From Flavobacteriales bacterium (lineage in GTDB: Bacteria > Bacteroidota > Bacteroidia > Flavobacteriales_F > PHOS-HE28), in assembly GCA_016699575.1 (NCBI GenBank), contig CP064979.1, forward strand, positions 3,534,001 through 3,598,000: 64,000 nucleotides of DNA, in the 5' to 3' direction. Made by a program: the position numbers and the translations under genes. The notes below the pieces were generated by a model. It saw nothing but the letters and a program-made list of their open reading frames with translations, was not told the DNA's origin and searched no databases. Below, piece by piece: positions 52,735 through 59,902 of the stretch; the first letter of the stretch is position 1, and every line of letters begins with the position of its first letter.

Positions 52735-52784
52735 GCGCGATCGACCGGCACAAGCCCGATCGCTTGTTTTCCCGTCGATCGCGC
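52735..52784 (-). promoter_or_regulatory. Nested inverted repeat in the dinD promoter region
   Basis: The arms GCGCGATCGAC (52735-52745) and GTCGATCGCGC (52774-52784) are perfect 11-bp inverted repeats. Inside them lie CAAGC (52751-52755) and GCTTG (52762-52766). On the minus strand the element lies between a possible -7 hexamer (TATATTGG, around 52789-52796) and the dinD start, where a repressor would block transcription. It could also act as an RNA hairpin in the leader. Confidence 0.6.
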
Positions 52785-52912
52785 AAGCCCAATATAGTGC
52801 GGCAACGATCCACGACCACGGCACAGGAAAGCGCCGCCAATGACAACTGCGCGATGCACTGCTGGCCTTACTCAAGGACCCATGCCTTCGACAAGCCGAG
52901 AGCGCCATCCGC

Positions 52913-53806
52913 TCACCCATGCACCCGCCATGCGATGGCCCGCGTGGTGTAGCGCATCTCCACCGGCCCGTGGGGGCTTGTGGCATCCAACAGCGCATCC
53001 AACGCGTGGAGGAAAGCCGGGATGTCGGGCACACCGTGTTTCACGTAAGAGCTGCTCAGCGCCAGGTTGCGCACACGCTCGCGGTCCATGGGCACGGAGT
53101 GGAGGAACTCCCGAAGTTCCGCATGCGGTGCTCGCTCACGGATGGCGTTGATCGTCCGGCCTGCGCGCTCGTTCACCTCGTACTGTGTGGACCACGTGCG
53201 CAATAAGGTCTCATAGCCCTGCATGAAAGGCGTGTCCTCCACGCGCACGTTCCAGAAGGCGACGCAAACGGAGCGCGGGGTGCCGATGCGCTCCACTTCG
53301 GCGAAGGTGCGATCCAGGTGGAACCAATGGAAGGCCTGCGCGGCGATGATCAGGTCGGCGCACGCATCGGGCAGGCCGGTGTGCTCGCTGGTGCCCACGC
53401 GATAGTCCTGCGCACCCTCCGCGCGTGCCGTGGCCAACATGTCCGCGTTGGGGTCGATGCCGATCACAGGGTGGCCGGTGGGTGCGAAAAGGCGCGTGGA
53501 GATGCCTGTGCCGCAGCCCAGGTCCACGATCAAGTTGGAAGCCAACTCAAAATGATCCTTCGGGCTGCACCGGCGCCTCTTTCGGCCATCCGGCGTTGCT
53601 CAACCCTTACAGAGCGTCCAGCTATGCGCGGGTTTCGCGCCTTGGCTGGCCGAAAGATCCATCCGGTTCGCTTCCAAAAACCATTTTGAGATGGCTTCTG
53701 GGGCCGGGGCCTGTTCCAAGCACCAACGCACCAGTTCCTGTGGATAGGTGGGCCGCGCCTGCCCGTAGACGTTGGCCAGGCCCGTAAAGCGTTCGGTGGA
53801 TCGCAT
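52913..53806 (-). pseudogene. SAM methyltransferase gene, copy 2, broken by a 161-bp element
   Basis: The start MRSTERFTGLANVYGQARPT and the first ~36 residues match copy 1. The match then breaks at the point corresponding to APAP|GLIVD, where element B is inserted. It resumes as NLIVDLGCGTGISTRLF and continues to the same C-terminus (YTTRAIAWRVHG). The C-terminal part (52913-53545) stays open and could only be translated from an internal start. The nucleotide identity to copy 1 is about 90%. Confidence 0.88.
53538..53698 (+). mobile_element. Small TIR element, copy B (161 bp), in the second methyltransferase gene
   Basis: The insertion is proven by comparison with the intact gene copy. The ends GAAGCCAACTCAAAATG and (reverse-complemented right end) GAAGCCATCTCAAAATG match at 16 of 17 bases. 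Its core carries the stem arms CGGCCA (53583-53588) and TGGCCG (53647-53652) within longer arms CTTTCGGCCATCCGGCG and CGCCTTGGCTGGCCGAAAG. The core is shared with copies A and C, but the outer ends differ from theirs. Confidence 0.75.
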
Positions 53807-53910
53807 GGTGGATCGCGGGCTGAGGCGAAACTACGTGTGCGACTAGCGCACAGGCGGCTGCCTCACTTGCCGAACGTGCCATCGTACTTGCAGATGGCGA
53901 TAGGGGGATG

Positions 53911-53977
53911 TCACACTGAGCTCCTCGAAGTGTGGGCGTGCCCCTCGCAGAGCCTCGGGTCGCGCTTTCCGCTGCAA
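53911..53977 (+). repeat. Left part of dispersed repeat, interrupted by IS110 copy 2
   Basis: The sequence runs CACACTGAGCTCCTCGAAGT, GTGGGCGTGCCCCTCGCAGA, and then GGGTCGCGCTTTCCGCTGCA up to the insertion point. It is the best match to the left-target guide in the IS bridge RNA (TTCCGCTGCA). The right part is at 55414-55470. Confidence 0.8.
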
Positions 53978-53992
53978 CTCTAGACTTGCCCG

Positions 53993-54193
53993 CCTCGAAG
54001 ATGGAGATCTTCGGGGAGCGAACGATCACTGAAGGAAACTGAGCAGGATCGCGGGTGAACCATTCCGCTGCATAGGCGCAAGGGCCTAAAGGACTTATTG
54101 GCACCCGTGATCCACTCGGGTCTGAGGCTCGGATAGAATTCCAGGCGTAGTGGCCTAGTAGAGTTGTCGAGCACAGGGCCCATTGCTCAGTCC
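53993..54193 (+). ncRNA. Predicted IS110 bridge RNA, copy 2
   Basis: The sequence is identical to the one in copy 1, shifted by 4053 bases. The target-binding loop has TTCCGCTGCA at 54063-54072 and AGGAC at 54090-54094, and the donor-binding loop has ATAGAAT at 54133-54139 and TAGAG at 54159-54163. For this copy both target guides match its own flanks: TTCCGCTGCA left, and GTCCT right including the core base G. Confidence 0.7.
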
Positions 54194-54231
54194 CTCCAGC
54201 GATCACTTGTCTAACCCAAAGGTACACGGAC

Positions 54232-55235
54232 ATGAGACACTGGATCGGCATTGATGTGAGCAAGGCGACCTTGGATGTGGCCTTGCTGGACGAACAAGGC
54301 AAGGTCACCGCCGAAGAGAAGGTGGCCAACACGGAGAAGGGACTACGCAGCATGTGGAAGCGCTGGACCAAGATGTACGGGCTGAAGAAGGACCAATGCC
54401 TGGTGTGCCTGGAGCCCACCGGCCATTACTCGCATCTTCCGCTGGAGACACTCGTGCGGTTGGAGGTTCCCACCTGGCTTGCGCACCCCACGGACATCAT
54501 CAAGAGCATCGGCACCACGCGTGGCAAGAACGACCGCATCGATGCACTTCGGATCGCGGATTACGCACGCCGCTTCCACGACAAGGCCAGGCTTGTAACC
54601 GCCGATCACCTGCGCACCAACAAGCTCAAGCAACTGCTCGCCCGGCGTGAGAATCTGGTGCGTCGCAAGACCATGCACCACACCCAGATCCGCAACCTGG
54701 ACCATTGCGTGGACCAGTCGTTGCGCGCGGCCTTCACACGCATCGACAAGGCGCAGATCACCGCGCTCGACAAGTCGATCGGCAGATCGAGACCATGATC
54801 AAAGAGGTGATCGCGGCTGAGCCAGAGCACCAGCGCATCTACGATCTGCTCTTGTCCATCGATGGCGTTGGCCCCGTGTTGGCAGCGCATCTGCTGGCAC
54901 TCACCGAGGGCTTCCTGCGCTTCAAGACCGCGCGCGAGCTGGCCTGCCACGCCGGGGTGGCACCCTTCGAGTACAGCTCCGGCTCCAGCATCCGAGGCAA
55001 AACGCGCGTCTCCAAACAAGCGCAGCCCACTTTGAAGTACCTGCTGCACATGGCGGCTGTGGGATGCACGGCACGCAAAGGCGAATTGCAGGACTACTGG
55101 AAGCGCAAGGTGGCCGAAGGCAAGCACAAGATGAGCGTGCTCAACGCCATCCGCAACAAGCTCATCCACCGCATCTGCGCCGTGATCGAACGGGGTACGC
55201 CATTCGTGCGCAGAACGGAACCGGCCGCTGCGTAG
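54232..55235 (+). pseudogene. IS110-family transposase, frameshifted, copy 2
   Basis: The same two domains and acidic residues are present as in copy 1. The first frame ends after TALDKSIGRSRP at 54798; the C-terminal domain continues in another frame from IETMIKEVIAAEP. One missing base near 54778-54785 accounts for it. If a third intact copy exists elsewhere in the genome, its transposase could move these two. Confidence 0.88.
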
Positions 55236-55413
55236 ACTTGTGCGTCGGGCCGAAACGGAAGCAGGCTCTGCTGAGGAGCAACCTGCCAGGGATAGGTCCG
55301 ATGTACGACAGGCATAACATGGGTCGAGGGCATCAAAAGCTCTTGACCCATGCCTGGAGTTCCTCATGCCTGAAAAAAAACCTGCCCATTGGCTTGCTCA
55401 GGTCATAGAATAA

Positions 55414-55470
55414 GTCCTCGCTCGTTCCTCGCTCCGGGCTTTCCGCTTCAATCGCTCACGCGAAGTGCTG
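55414..55470 (+). repeat. Right part of dispersed repeat after IS110 copy 2
   Basis: It reads GTCCTCGCTCGTTCCTCGCT and continues CGGGCTTTCCGCTTCAATCG to CTCACGCG. The GGGCTTTCCGCT-x-CAATCGCTCAC end is shared by all four repeat copies of the window. Confidence 0.8.
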
Positions 55471-55640
55471 GGATGACCGGTCCCATGGCTCATAATTCCA
55501 AGGCGCAAGGCAACCGGTGTTGGAGTGGGCTCGTCAACTCTTCAACCACGAGGTGGTGCGTGGTTGCTCTGGCGGAGGTTGTATCGGTGACGGGCTGGAC
55601 TTCAGTCAGGGTTACTCTACAGCTGGTCACACTTGGACTC

Positions 55641-55823
55641 ATGGACAAGAACAGTTGGGCTGGTGCACTGCTCGGAGTTGCGGCTGCGGCCGTTGGAGCA
55701 GTGGCGGACGTCGCGGCAACTGCCTGCGATGCTTCGAGGGATTCTTCGAGCGAATGTGACACAGCACGTGAATTGAGCCGTGCGAGTGCCGCGGACGACG
55801 TGGTCAGTCGCAAAGACGACTGA
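55641..55823 (+). CDS. Doubtful small ORF before a strong terminator
   Basis: It would code for 60 residues with an alanine/valine-rich hydrophobic start (AGALLGVAAAAVGAVADVAA) and an acidic, serine-rich end. No family was recognised, and other frames in the stretch are equally open, one on each strand. The only support is the terminator 19 bp past the stop, which shows that something is transcribed in this direction between the IS and lexA. It may instead be the body of an untranslated RNA. Confidence 0.25.
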   Translation: MDKNSWAGALLGVAAAAVGAVADVAATACDASRDSSSECDTARELSRASAADDVVSRKDD

Positions 55824-55836
55824 ACCAAACTCTTAC

Positions 55837-55876
55837 ACACGAAGGCCCGACCAAGGTGGTGGTCGGGCCTTTGTGT
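55837..55876 (+). terminator. Strong intrinsic terminator
   Basis: AAGGCCCGACC (55842-55852) and GGTCGGGCCTT (55861-55871) form a perfect 11-bp stem with an eight-base loop, flanked by ACAC and TTGTGTTT. It works equally well on the opposite strand up to the lack of T tract. It isolates the lexA-CBASS unit from the IS side. Confidence 0.75.
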
Positions 55877-56025
55877 TTCAGGAAGTGATATTGGCCGGCC
55901 AGCATGTTCTAAAGCGCCGCTGAAAGCTCTCCGGTTGGCGGTGCGCAAATTCTGATGGTGAAGCGATTTATCCTGATAGGCGCCTAGTCCGTTTTCGTCG
56001 GCTTATCGTAGGCCGTTCAGCGAAA

Positions 56026-56043
56026 TGTACGCACTTGTACGCA
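56026..56043 (+). promoter_or_regulatory. Direct repeat TGTACGCA-CT-TGTACGCA upstream of lexA
   Basis: Two perfect 8-bp copies, spaced one helical turn apart (10 bp), lie 22 bp before the lexA start codon. This is where an autoregulatory LexA operator would be expected. Bacteroidota LexA boxes are not well enough known to me to confirm it. Each half also contains the palindrome GTAC. Confidence 0.55.
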
Positions 56044-56065
56044 GGGTGCGTTATCTTCGACCCCC

Positions 56066-56698
56066 GTGAACAAGACAGAGCAGCGGGACCTCGAAGGGCT
56101 AGCCTTCATCAAGAAGTCGATACGACTGAACGGTATTTCGCCTTCCCTCCGTGAAATCATGCGGGAGGTAGGGTACAACTCCTCTCGGTCTGCCCGCCTT
56201 CTCATTGAAAGGTTGGTCGACAGCGGTCTCATTGGCTACGAGAATGGGAAGATACTTCTGGTTCGCGAGGCAGCTGATTTTGGGGAGAACACCGTCGCTG
56301 TTCCGTTGGTTGGATCTGTAGCCTGCGGCGCCCCGTTGCTTGCGGAGCAACAAGTAGAAGCTGAGATCCGGATATCGACCGAGATCGCAAGACCCGGGGC
56401 CAAGCACTTCCTGCTGCGCGCCGTCGGTGATTCGATGGATGATGCAGGTATCGACGACGGTGACCTCGTTCTTGTGCGCCAACAGGCGACGGCGAAGCCT
56501 GGGGACATGATCGTAGCGCTCGTGGACGATGAGGCGACAATCAAGTTCTTCCATCCGCAAGGGCAAGTCGTTGTTCTCCGCCCGAAATCGCGAAACTCCA
56601 AGTGGAAGCCAATCATCGTATCGGCCAATCTGCGCATCCAAGGCGTCTTCGTGGCTGTGATCCCTGACGTCCTTTCCTACCCTGATGAACACCCATAA
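56066..56698 (+). CDS. lexA: LexA-like repressor (S24 self-cleaving)
   Basis: The protein has 210 residues with a GTG start. The N-terminal winged helix (GISPSLREIMREVGYNSSRS, ARLLIERLVDSGLIGYENGK) is the LexA DNA-binding domain. The S24 domain has the cleavage site VACGAP (Cys87-Gly88 instead of Ala-Gly), the catalytic Ser123 in GDSMDDAGIDDGD, and Lys160 in DDEATIKFF. It is likely a DNA-damage-responsive repressor. It is followed immediately by a small gene and the CBASS operon in the same direction. It may be an island-specific copy rather than the chromosomal SOS master. Confidence 0.9.
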   Translation: MNKTEQRDLEGLAFIKKSIRLNGISPSLREIMREVGYNSSRSARLLIERLVDSGLIGYENGKILLVREAADFGENTVAVPLVGSVACGAPLLAEQQVEAEIRISTEIARPGAKHFLLRAVGDSMDDAGIDDGDLVLVRQQATAKPGDMIVALVDDEATIKFFHPQGQVVVLRPKSRNSKWKPIIVSANLRIQGVFVAVIPDVLSYPDEHP

Positions 56699-56708
56699 CT
56701 ACAATGTC

Positions 56709-56915
56709 ATGAGCAAGTCAACACGGAACTCTGGCAAGATCTGGACCCACACCGAAGTGAAACAGCTTGAGAAGCTGGCGTCTCAGAACACACCGACGCG
56801 CGTGATCGGGCTGAAGCTCGGCCGCACACCTAGTGCAGTGTACACCAAGGCCTCAGAGGAGAGCATCGCGCTGAAGCCGACGAACCAGTCGCCATACAAC
56901 CGGGGAAAGAAGTAG
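56709..56915 (+). CDS. Small SANT/Myb-like putative DNA-binding protein
   Basis: The protein has 68 residues from the ATG at 56709; an earlier ATG at 56685 overlaps lexA. The sequence WTHTEVKQLEKLASQNTPTR, then VIGLKLGRTPSAVYTKASEE and PTNQSPYNRG, matches a small conserved bacterial protein with a helix-turn-helix-like W...LGRT-x-x-A-V pattern. Its basic end suits nucleic-acid binding. It lies between lexA and the CBASS effector, with ~10 bp and ~34 bp gaps. Confidence 0.65.
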   Translation: MSKSTRNSGKIWTHTEVKQLEKLASQNTPTRVIGLKLGRTPSAVYTKASEESIALKPTNQSPYNRGKK

Positions 56916-56948
56916 GTTATACTCCCAGACACAAAATGGCTGTACCCC

Positions 56949-57536
56949 ATGGTTGATTTTCGTCACTACCACATAGCACCTCTTATCCTGGTTGTTCTGG
57001 GAATTTCTGCCGCATTGGGCAAATTGTCCGATGTTCTCCAGGACCATGGTCTGGAGCACCACGGCTGGGTCGGTGGTGTTTCGGTTGTGAGTTTAACAGC
57101 TGGCTTTTTGAAGGTGTACGACCAGTGGCTTTGGAGGCTTCCAGTGCTCCGATTGCTTGTCCGAGTGCCGTGTATAGCCGGCAACTATCGTGGTCAGATT
57201 GAGTATGTCTATGAAGAAGTGCCCCAAGTCAAGCGCATTGAGGCGGAGATAACCCAGACTGCCTCGCATGTCCATGTCTGCTGCAAGTTCTTTTCAACTG
57301 ACACAGAAGGAACCGAGACAACCAAGTCGCGTTCAATCCATGCTGACTTGTTCGACCGTTCAGGTCACTGGCAGTTGTGCATGCTCTATGAGAATGAGGG
57401 CGAGCGCGTCCGTGGAAGCACCGCAGCACATGACGGATTCGCAGTGTTGGATGTTCTGGAGGGCGGAAAGGCCTTAGACGGGCACTATTTCACAGGGCGC
57501 AAAACTCGTGGTAGCATGGTTTTGAAACGCCGATGA
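56949..57536 (+). CDS. cap15: CBASS two-TM beta-rich effector (Cap15-like)
   Basis: The protein has 195 residues. Two hydrophobic segments (LILVVLGISAALGKLSDVL, residues ~11-29, and VGGVSVVSLTAGFLKVYDQW, ~42-61) are followed by a ~115-residue beta-rich domain (AGNYRGQIEYVYEEVPQ, ASHVHVCCKFFSTDTEGT, WQLCMLYENEGERVRGSTAA, LDGHYFTGRKTRGSMVLK). This is the layout of SMODS-associated 2TM-beta effectors. By family, the beta-barrel binds the cyclic nucleotide and oligomerisation of the TM part damages the inner membrane. It is the first gene of the CBASS unit. Confidence 0.8.
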   Translation: MVDFRHYHIAPLILVVLGISAALGKLSDVLQDHGLEHHGWVGGVSVVSLTAGFLKVYDQWLWRLPVLRLLVRVPCIAGNYRGQIEYVYEEVPQVKRIEAEITQTASHVHVCCKFFSTDTEGTETTKSRSIHADLFDRSGHWQLCMLYENEGERVRGSTAAHDGFAVLDVLEGGKALDGHYFTGRKTRGSMVLKRR

Positions 57537-57568
57537 TTCATCACAGGACGGCTAAAGCGAGATAGACA

Positions 57569-58591
57569 ATGGCATCTACGGACAGGGAGTTTCGGAAGTT
57601 CAACACTTCAATTCGGCTTAGCGATTCGTCGCGCGCCAATCTCCGTGAATCGCGCAATGCAGTGCGCAATACGATTCTAAACCAGTTCAAGACCAACGGC
57701 ATTCCCGTGATGCCCGAGTTCAAGGCTCAGGGCTCCTTCGTGATGGACACCATCGTGAACCCCATCGATAGTGACTATGACTTGGACCTTGGTGTCTATT
57801 TCATTGGCGACCTTGCACCTCATGAACGTCCCAGTCCGCGTGACTTCCATGAGGCCGTTTTGCAAGCGGTGAAGGATCAGACGCACGAGGTATACGACAA
57901 GGATGCGTGTGTCCGTGTACGCTATGTGGAGAAGTACCACATTGACCTGCCTATCTACTATCGCAGCTACACACATCCTGAGCTTGCACACAAAAAGGAT
58001 GGCTGGATATGGAGCGATCCTTTGGAGTTCATCGCTTGGTTCGAGAAGATGGCGGATTCTGGGTTCCGTATTGACTACCTCTTGAACGAAGCGCTTCGAC
58101 CCGATTTTGAGAGATGGAAGGAGGACGTCCGGAAGAAGGACGTTCAGTTGCGACATATCGTGAGGTTTCTGAAGGCTTGGGCGGAGTATCAAGGGAAAGA
58201 GGAGATGCCGGGCGGGATTTGCTTGACAATCTTGGCGGCTGAGAGCTATGTGCGCGACATCAACGACGATGTGTCCTTCCATCGCACTGTCGAGCGCATA
58301 CATGCCAAACTCCTTCACAAGTACCAGTGTCTGCGACCCACCACACCAGTAGGTGAAGATTTGTTCGCGAAATGCACTGTTGCTCAGCGCGATTACTTCA
58401 TGACCCGACTACAAGCGCTAGTTGAGGACGGTCGCATCGCTCTAAGGGCAGATTCAAGTGGTGAGGCTTGCGGCATCTGGCAGAGGCACTTTGGGGGGCG
58501 ATTCCAATGTACTCCCCCCGAAAAGGTCAAGGTTGAGGTGGCACCATTGGCCGCAAGCATAGGATCTTCAGCAAGGCCCTATTGTCAGTGA
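57569..58591 (+). CDS. CD-NTase (cGAS/DncV-like nucleotidyltransferase) of CBASS
   Basis: The protein has 340 residues. The active-site GS motif is at residues 55-56 (QGSFVMDTIVNP), followed by DSDYDLDLGVYF with D71 and D73, and the third acid D126 in KYHIDLPIYY. The C-terminal helical half holds the OAS/SMODS substrate-binding region (IVRFLKAWAEYQGKEEMPG, CLTILAAESYVRDINDDV). It synthesises a cyclic oligonucleotide upon phage infection; the product cannot be read from sequence. The C-terminus ends SSARPYCQ, which the neighbouring E2-like protein may process or modify. Confidence 0.9.
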   Translation: MASTDREFRKFNTSIRLSDSSRANLRESRNAVRNTILNQFKTNGIPVMPEFKAQGSFVMDTIVNPIDSDYDLDLGVYFIGDLAPHERPSPRDFHEAVLQAVKDQTHEVYDKDACVRVRYVEKYHIDLPIYYRSYTHPELAHKKDGWIWSDPLEFIAWFEKMADSGFRIDYLLNEALRPDFERWKEDVRKKDVQLRHIVRFLKAWAEYQGKEEMPGGICLTILAAESYVRDINDDVSFHRTVERIHAKLLHKYQCLRPTTPVGEDLFAKCTVAQRDYFMTRLQALVEDGRIALRADSSGEACGIWQRHFGGRFQCTPPEKVKVEVAPLAASIGSSARPYCQ

Positions 58592-59232
58592 GTTTTTGGG
58601 TTAACCGACAGATCCTAACGGATGTGCTTGTCGCTCACCGAAAGTACCCCGGCCTTGGTCTGCCATACACTCTCGGCGGCATCGTTAAGCTTCATGCGGA
58701 ATTAGTGATTCGTGATGTACTAGGCGAACGCTGGGGTGCATTCGTGGTGACTATTGAGTTTCCTTTGGCGTACCCGCAAATCCCCCCTCGCCTGTATGAG
58801 GACCAGGGACGTATCAAGCGAACTCCAGATTGGCATGTGAACGGCGACGATAGTCTATGCATTGGCCCTGAGGTGAGCGAATTGGAGAAGTATGATGGCG
58901 CAGCCCACTTGCAGGATTGGCTTGACCGGTCAGCCATACCCTTCCTAGCAAATCATCTTCACAAGGAACGAACGGCCGAATACAAGAACGGAGAGTTCCA
59001 GCACTACACTGAAGGCATATGGGAGTACTATGCAGGTGAATGGAATTGTAGTCGAGCGGAAGTGCTGCGCAGACTCAGCCTAATTACCGGCGAAGTAACC
59101 GTTCCTCGGAACGAGTTGTGTTATTGTGGCAGTGATCTTCCATGGGCGAAGTGCCATGGTCCAAGGATTCTCAAATCAACGGTTCTAAGGAGGGCGTATG
59201 CGGCCGACTTGAATCGCCTACGCAAATCGTGA
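58588..59232 (+). CDS. E2-like conjugating protein with C-terminal SEC-C motif (short type II CBASS)
   Basis: The protein has 214 residues from the GTG at 58588, which overlaps the CD-NTase stop (GTGA). The UBC-like core shows FVVTIEFPLAYPQIPPRLYE and the active-site block WHVNGDDSLCIGPE (cysteine near residue 91), as in bacterial E2 proteins of the H-x-N-x-D-x-x-LC type. The C-terminal PRNELCYCGSDLPWAKCHGP is a SEC-C zinc-binding motif. Systems with E2 but no E1/JAB proteins are called short type II CBASS. Likely role: modifies or tunes the CD-NTase. Confidence 0.85.
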   Translation: MSFWVNRQILTDVLVAHRKYPGLGLPYTLGGIVKLHAELVIRDVLGERWGAFVVTIEFPLAYPQIPPRLYEDQGRIKRTPDWHVNGDDSLCIGPEVSELEKYDGAAHLQDWLDRSAIPFLANHLHKERTAEYKNGEFQHYTEGIWEYYAGEWNCSRAEVLRRLSLITGEVTVPRNELCYCGSDLPWAKCHGPRILKSTVLRRAYAADLNRLRKS

Positions 59233-59248
59233 CCTCCGCTACAAAGGT

Positions 59249-59902
59249 TTACACGAACCGAGGCCAGTTCGAGATTGAGGAGTCCTTCCTCACCGAACTA
59301 AACGATACCGCCTCACTACTGGATACGTGACGAAGTATCAGGCGTCCTTGTGTCTTAGTATTGGTCCAATACTCACCGTTCATTTCAAGGTGCGTCCCGC
59401 GTACGACACGCAACACGCCCGCTCCTTGCTGTTTGCCGGACCCAGCAGTGAATTCGTCGCGTAGTGAATAGATGTATGTAAGAAGAGTTTCGGCGGTTTC
59501 CTTCCGACTAAACGCGCGCGCAAGAACTGAAGTGCCCTCCGCTCGTTCCGTATAGCTCTTAATAACAAGGCCAAAGAAGTTCTGGTGAATGGACATCACT
59601 ATTGGTAGGACATTCTGATAAGAGACTGGCTGTTTGGGTGTCCAGTTGGATTCAAGATGGCCCACCCAGGTGCCACTGAGATTTGGTCTTGGTGCGATCC
59701 AGGAAAAGGCCTTCTGCCTCCAACCATAATTGATGAAGTACACCCAAAAGAAGAAAACGAGCGTGATTGAACTCGACAATCTCATTGGCCAAGTCTTCGT
59801 GATCATCCAATGGTCGAGTTGCCAAGCCATAAGCGCAAAGACCATGGCAGCCAATGCAACGGTTACATACGTGAATCGTTGTATCTCGCTACTAGAGTAC
59901 AT
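59249..59902 (-). CDS. Second two-TM beta-rich (Cap15-like) effector
   Basis: The protein has 217 residues from the ATG at 59902. Two TM helices are clear: FTYVTVALAAMVFALMAWQL (residues ~10-29) and SSSITLVFFFWVYFINYGW (~43-61). A beta-rich domain follows (LSGTWVGHLESNWTPKQPVS, IVMSIHQNFFGLVIKSYTER, SVLARAFSRKETAETLLTYI, GAGVLRVVRGTHLEMNGEYW). The LSGTW-x-G opening and the strand order fit the same effector class as the first gene of the CBASS unit, though overall sequence similarity is low. It converges on the E2-like gene (16 bp gap) and is cotranscribed with the DAC-like gene. Confidence 0.8.
   Translation of the reverse strand: MYSSSEIQRFTYVTVALAAMVFALMAWQLDHWMITKTWPMRLSSSITLVFFFWVYFINYGWRQKAFSWIAPRPNLSGTWVGHLESNWTPKQPVSYQNVLPIVMSIHQNFFGLVIKSYTERAEGTSVLARAFSRKETAETLLTYIYSLRDEFTAGSGKQQGAGVLRVVRGTHLEMNGEYWTNTKTQGRLILRHVSSSEAVSFSSVRKDSSISNWPRFV

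Larger units (their letters stand above)
53978..55413 (+). mobile_element. IS110-family insertion sequence, copy 2
   Basis: It is identical or nearly identical to copy 1 over 1.4 kb, except for ten extra bases near 54769-54783 in the transposase. The left junction has CT, but the right junction has GT instead of the CT seen in copy 1. It is inserted in the same place of the same repeat and in the same orientation as copy 1. Confidence 0.88.
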
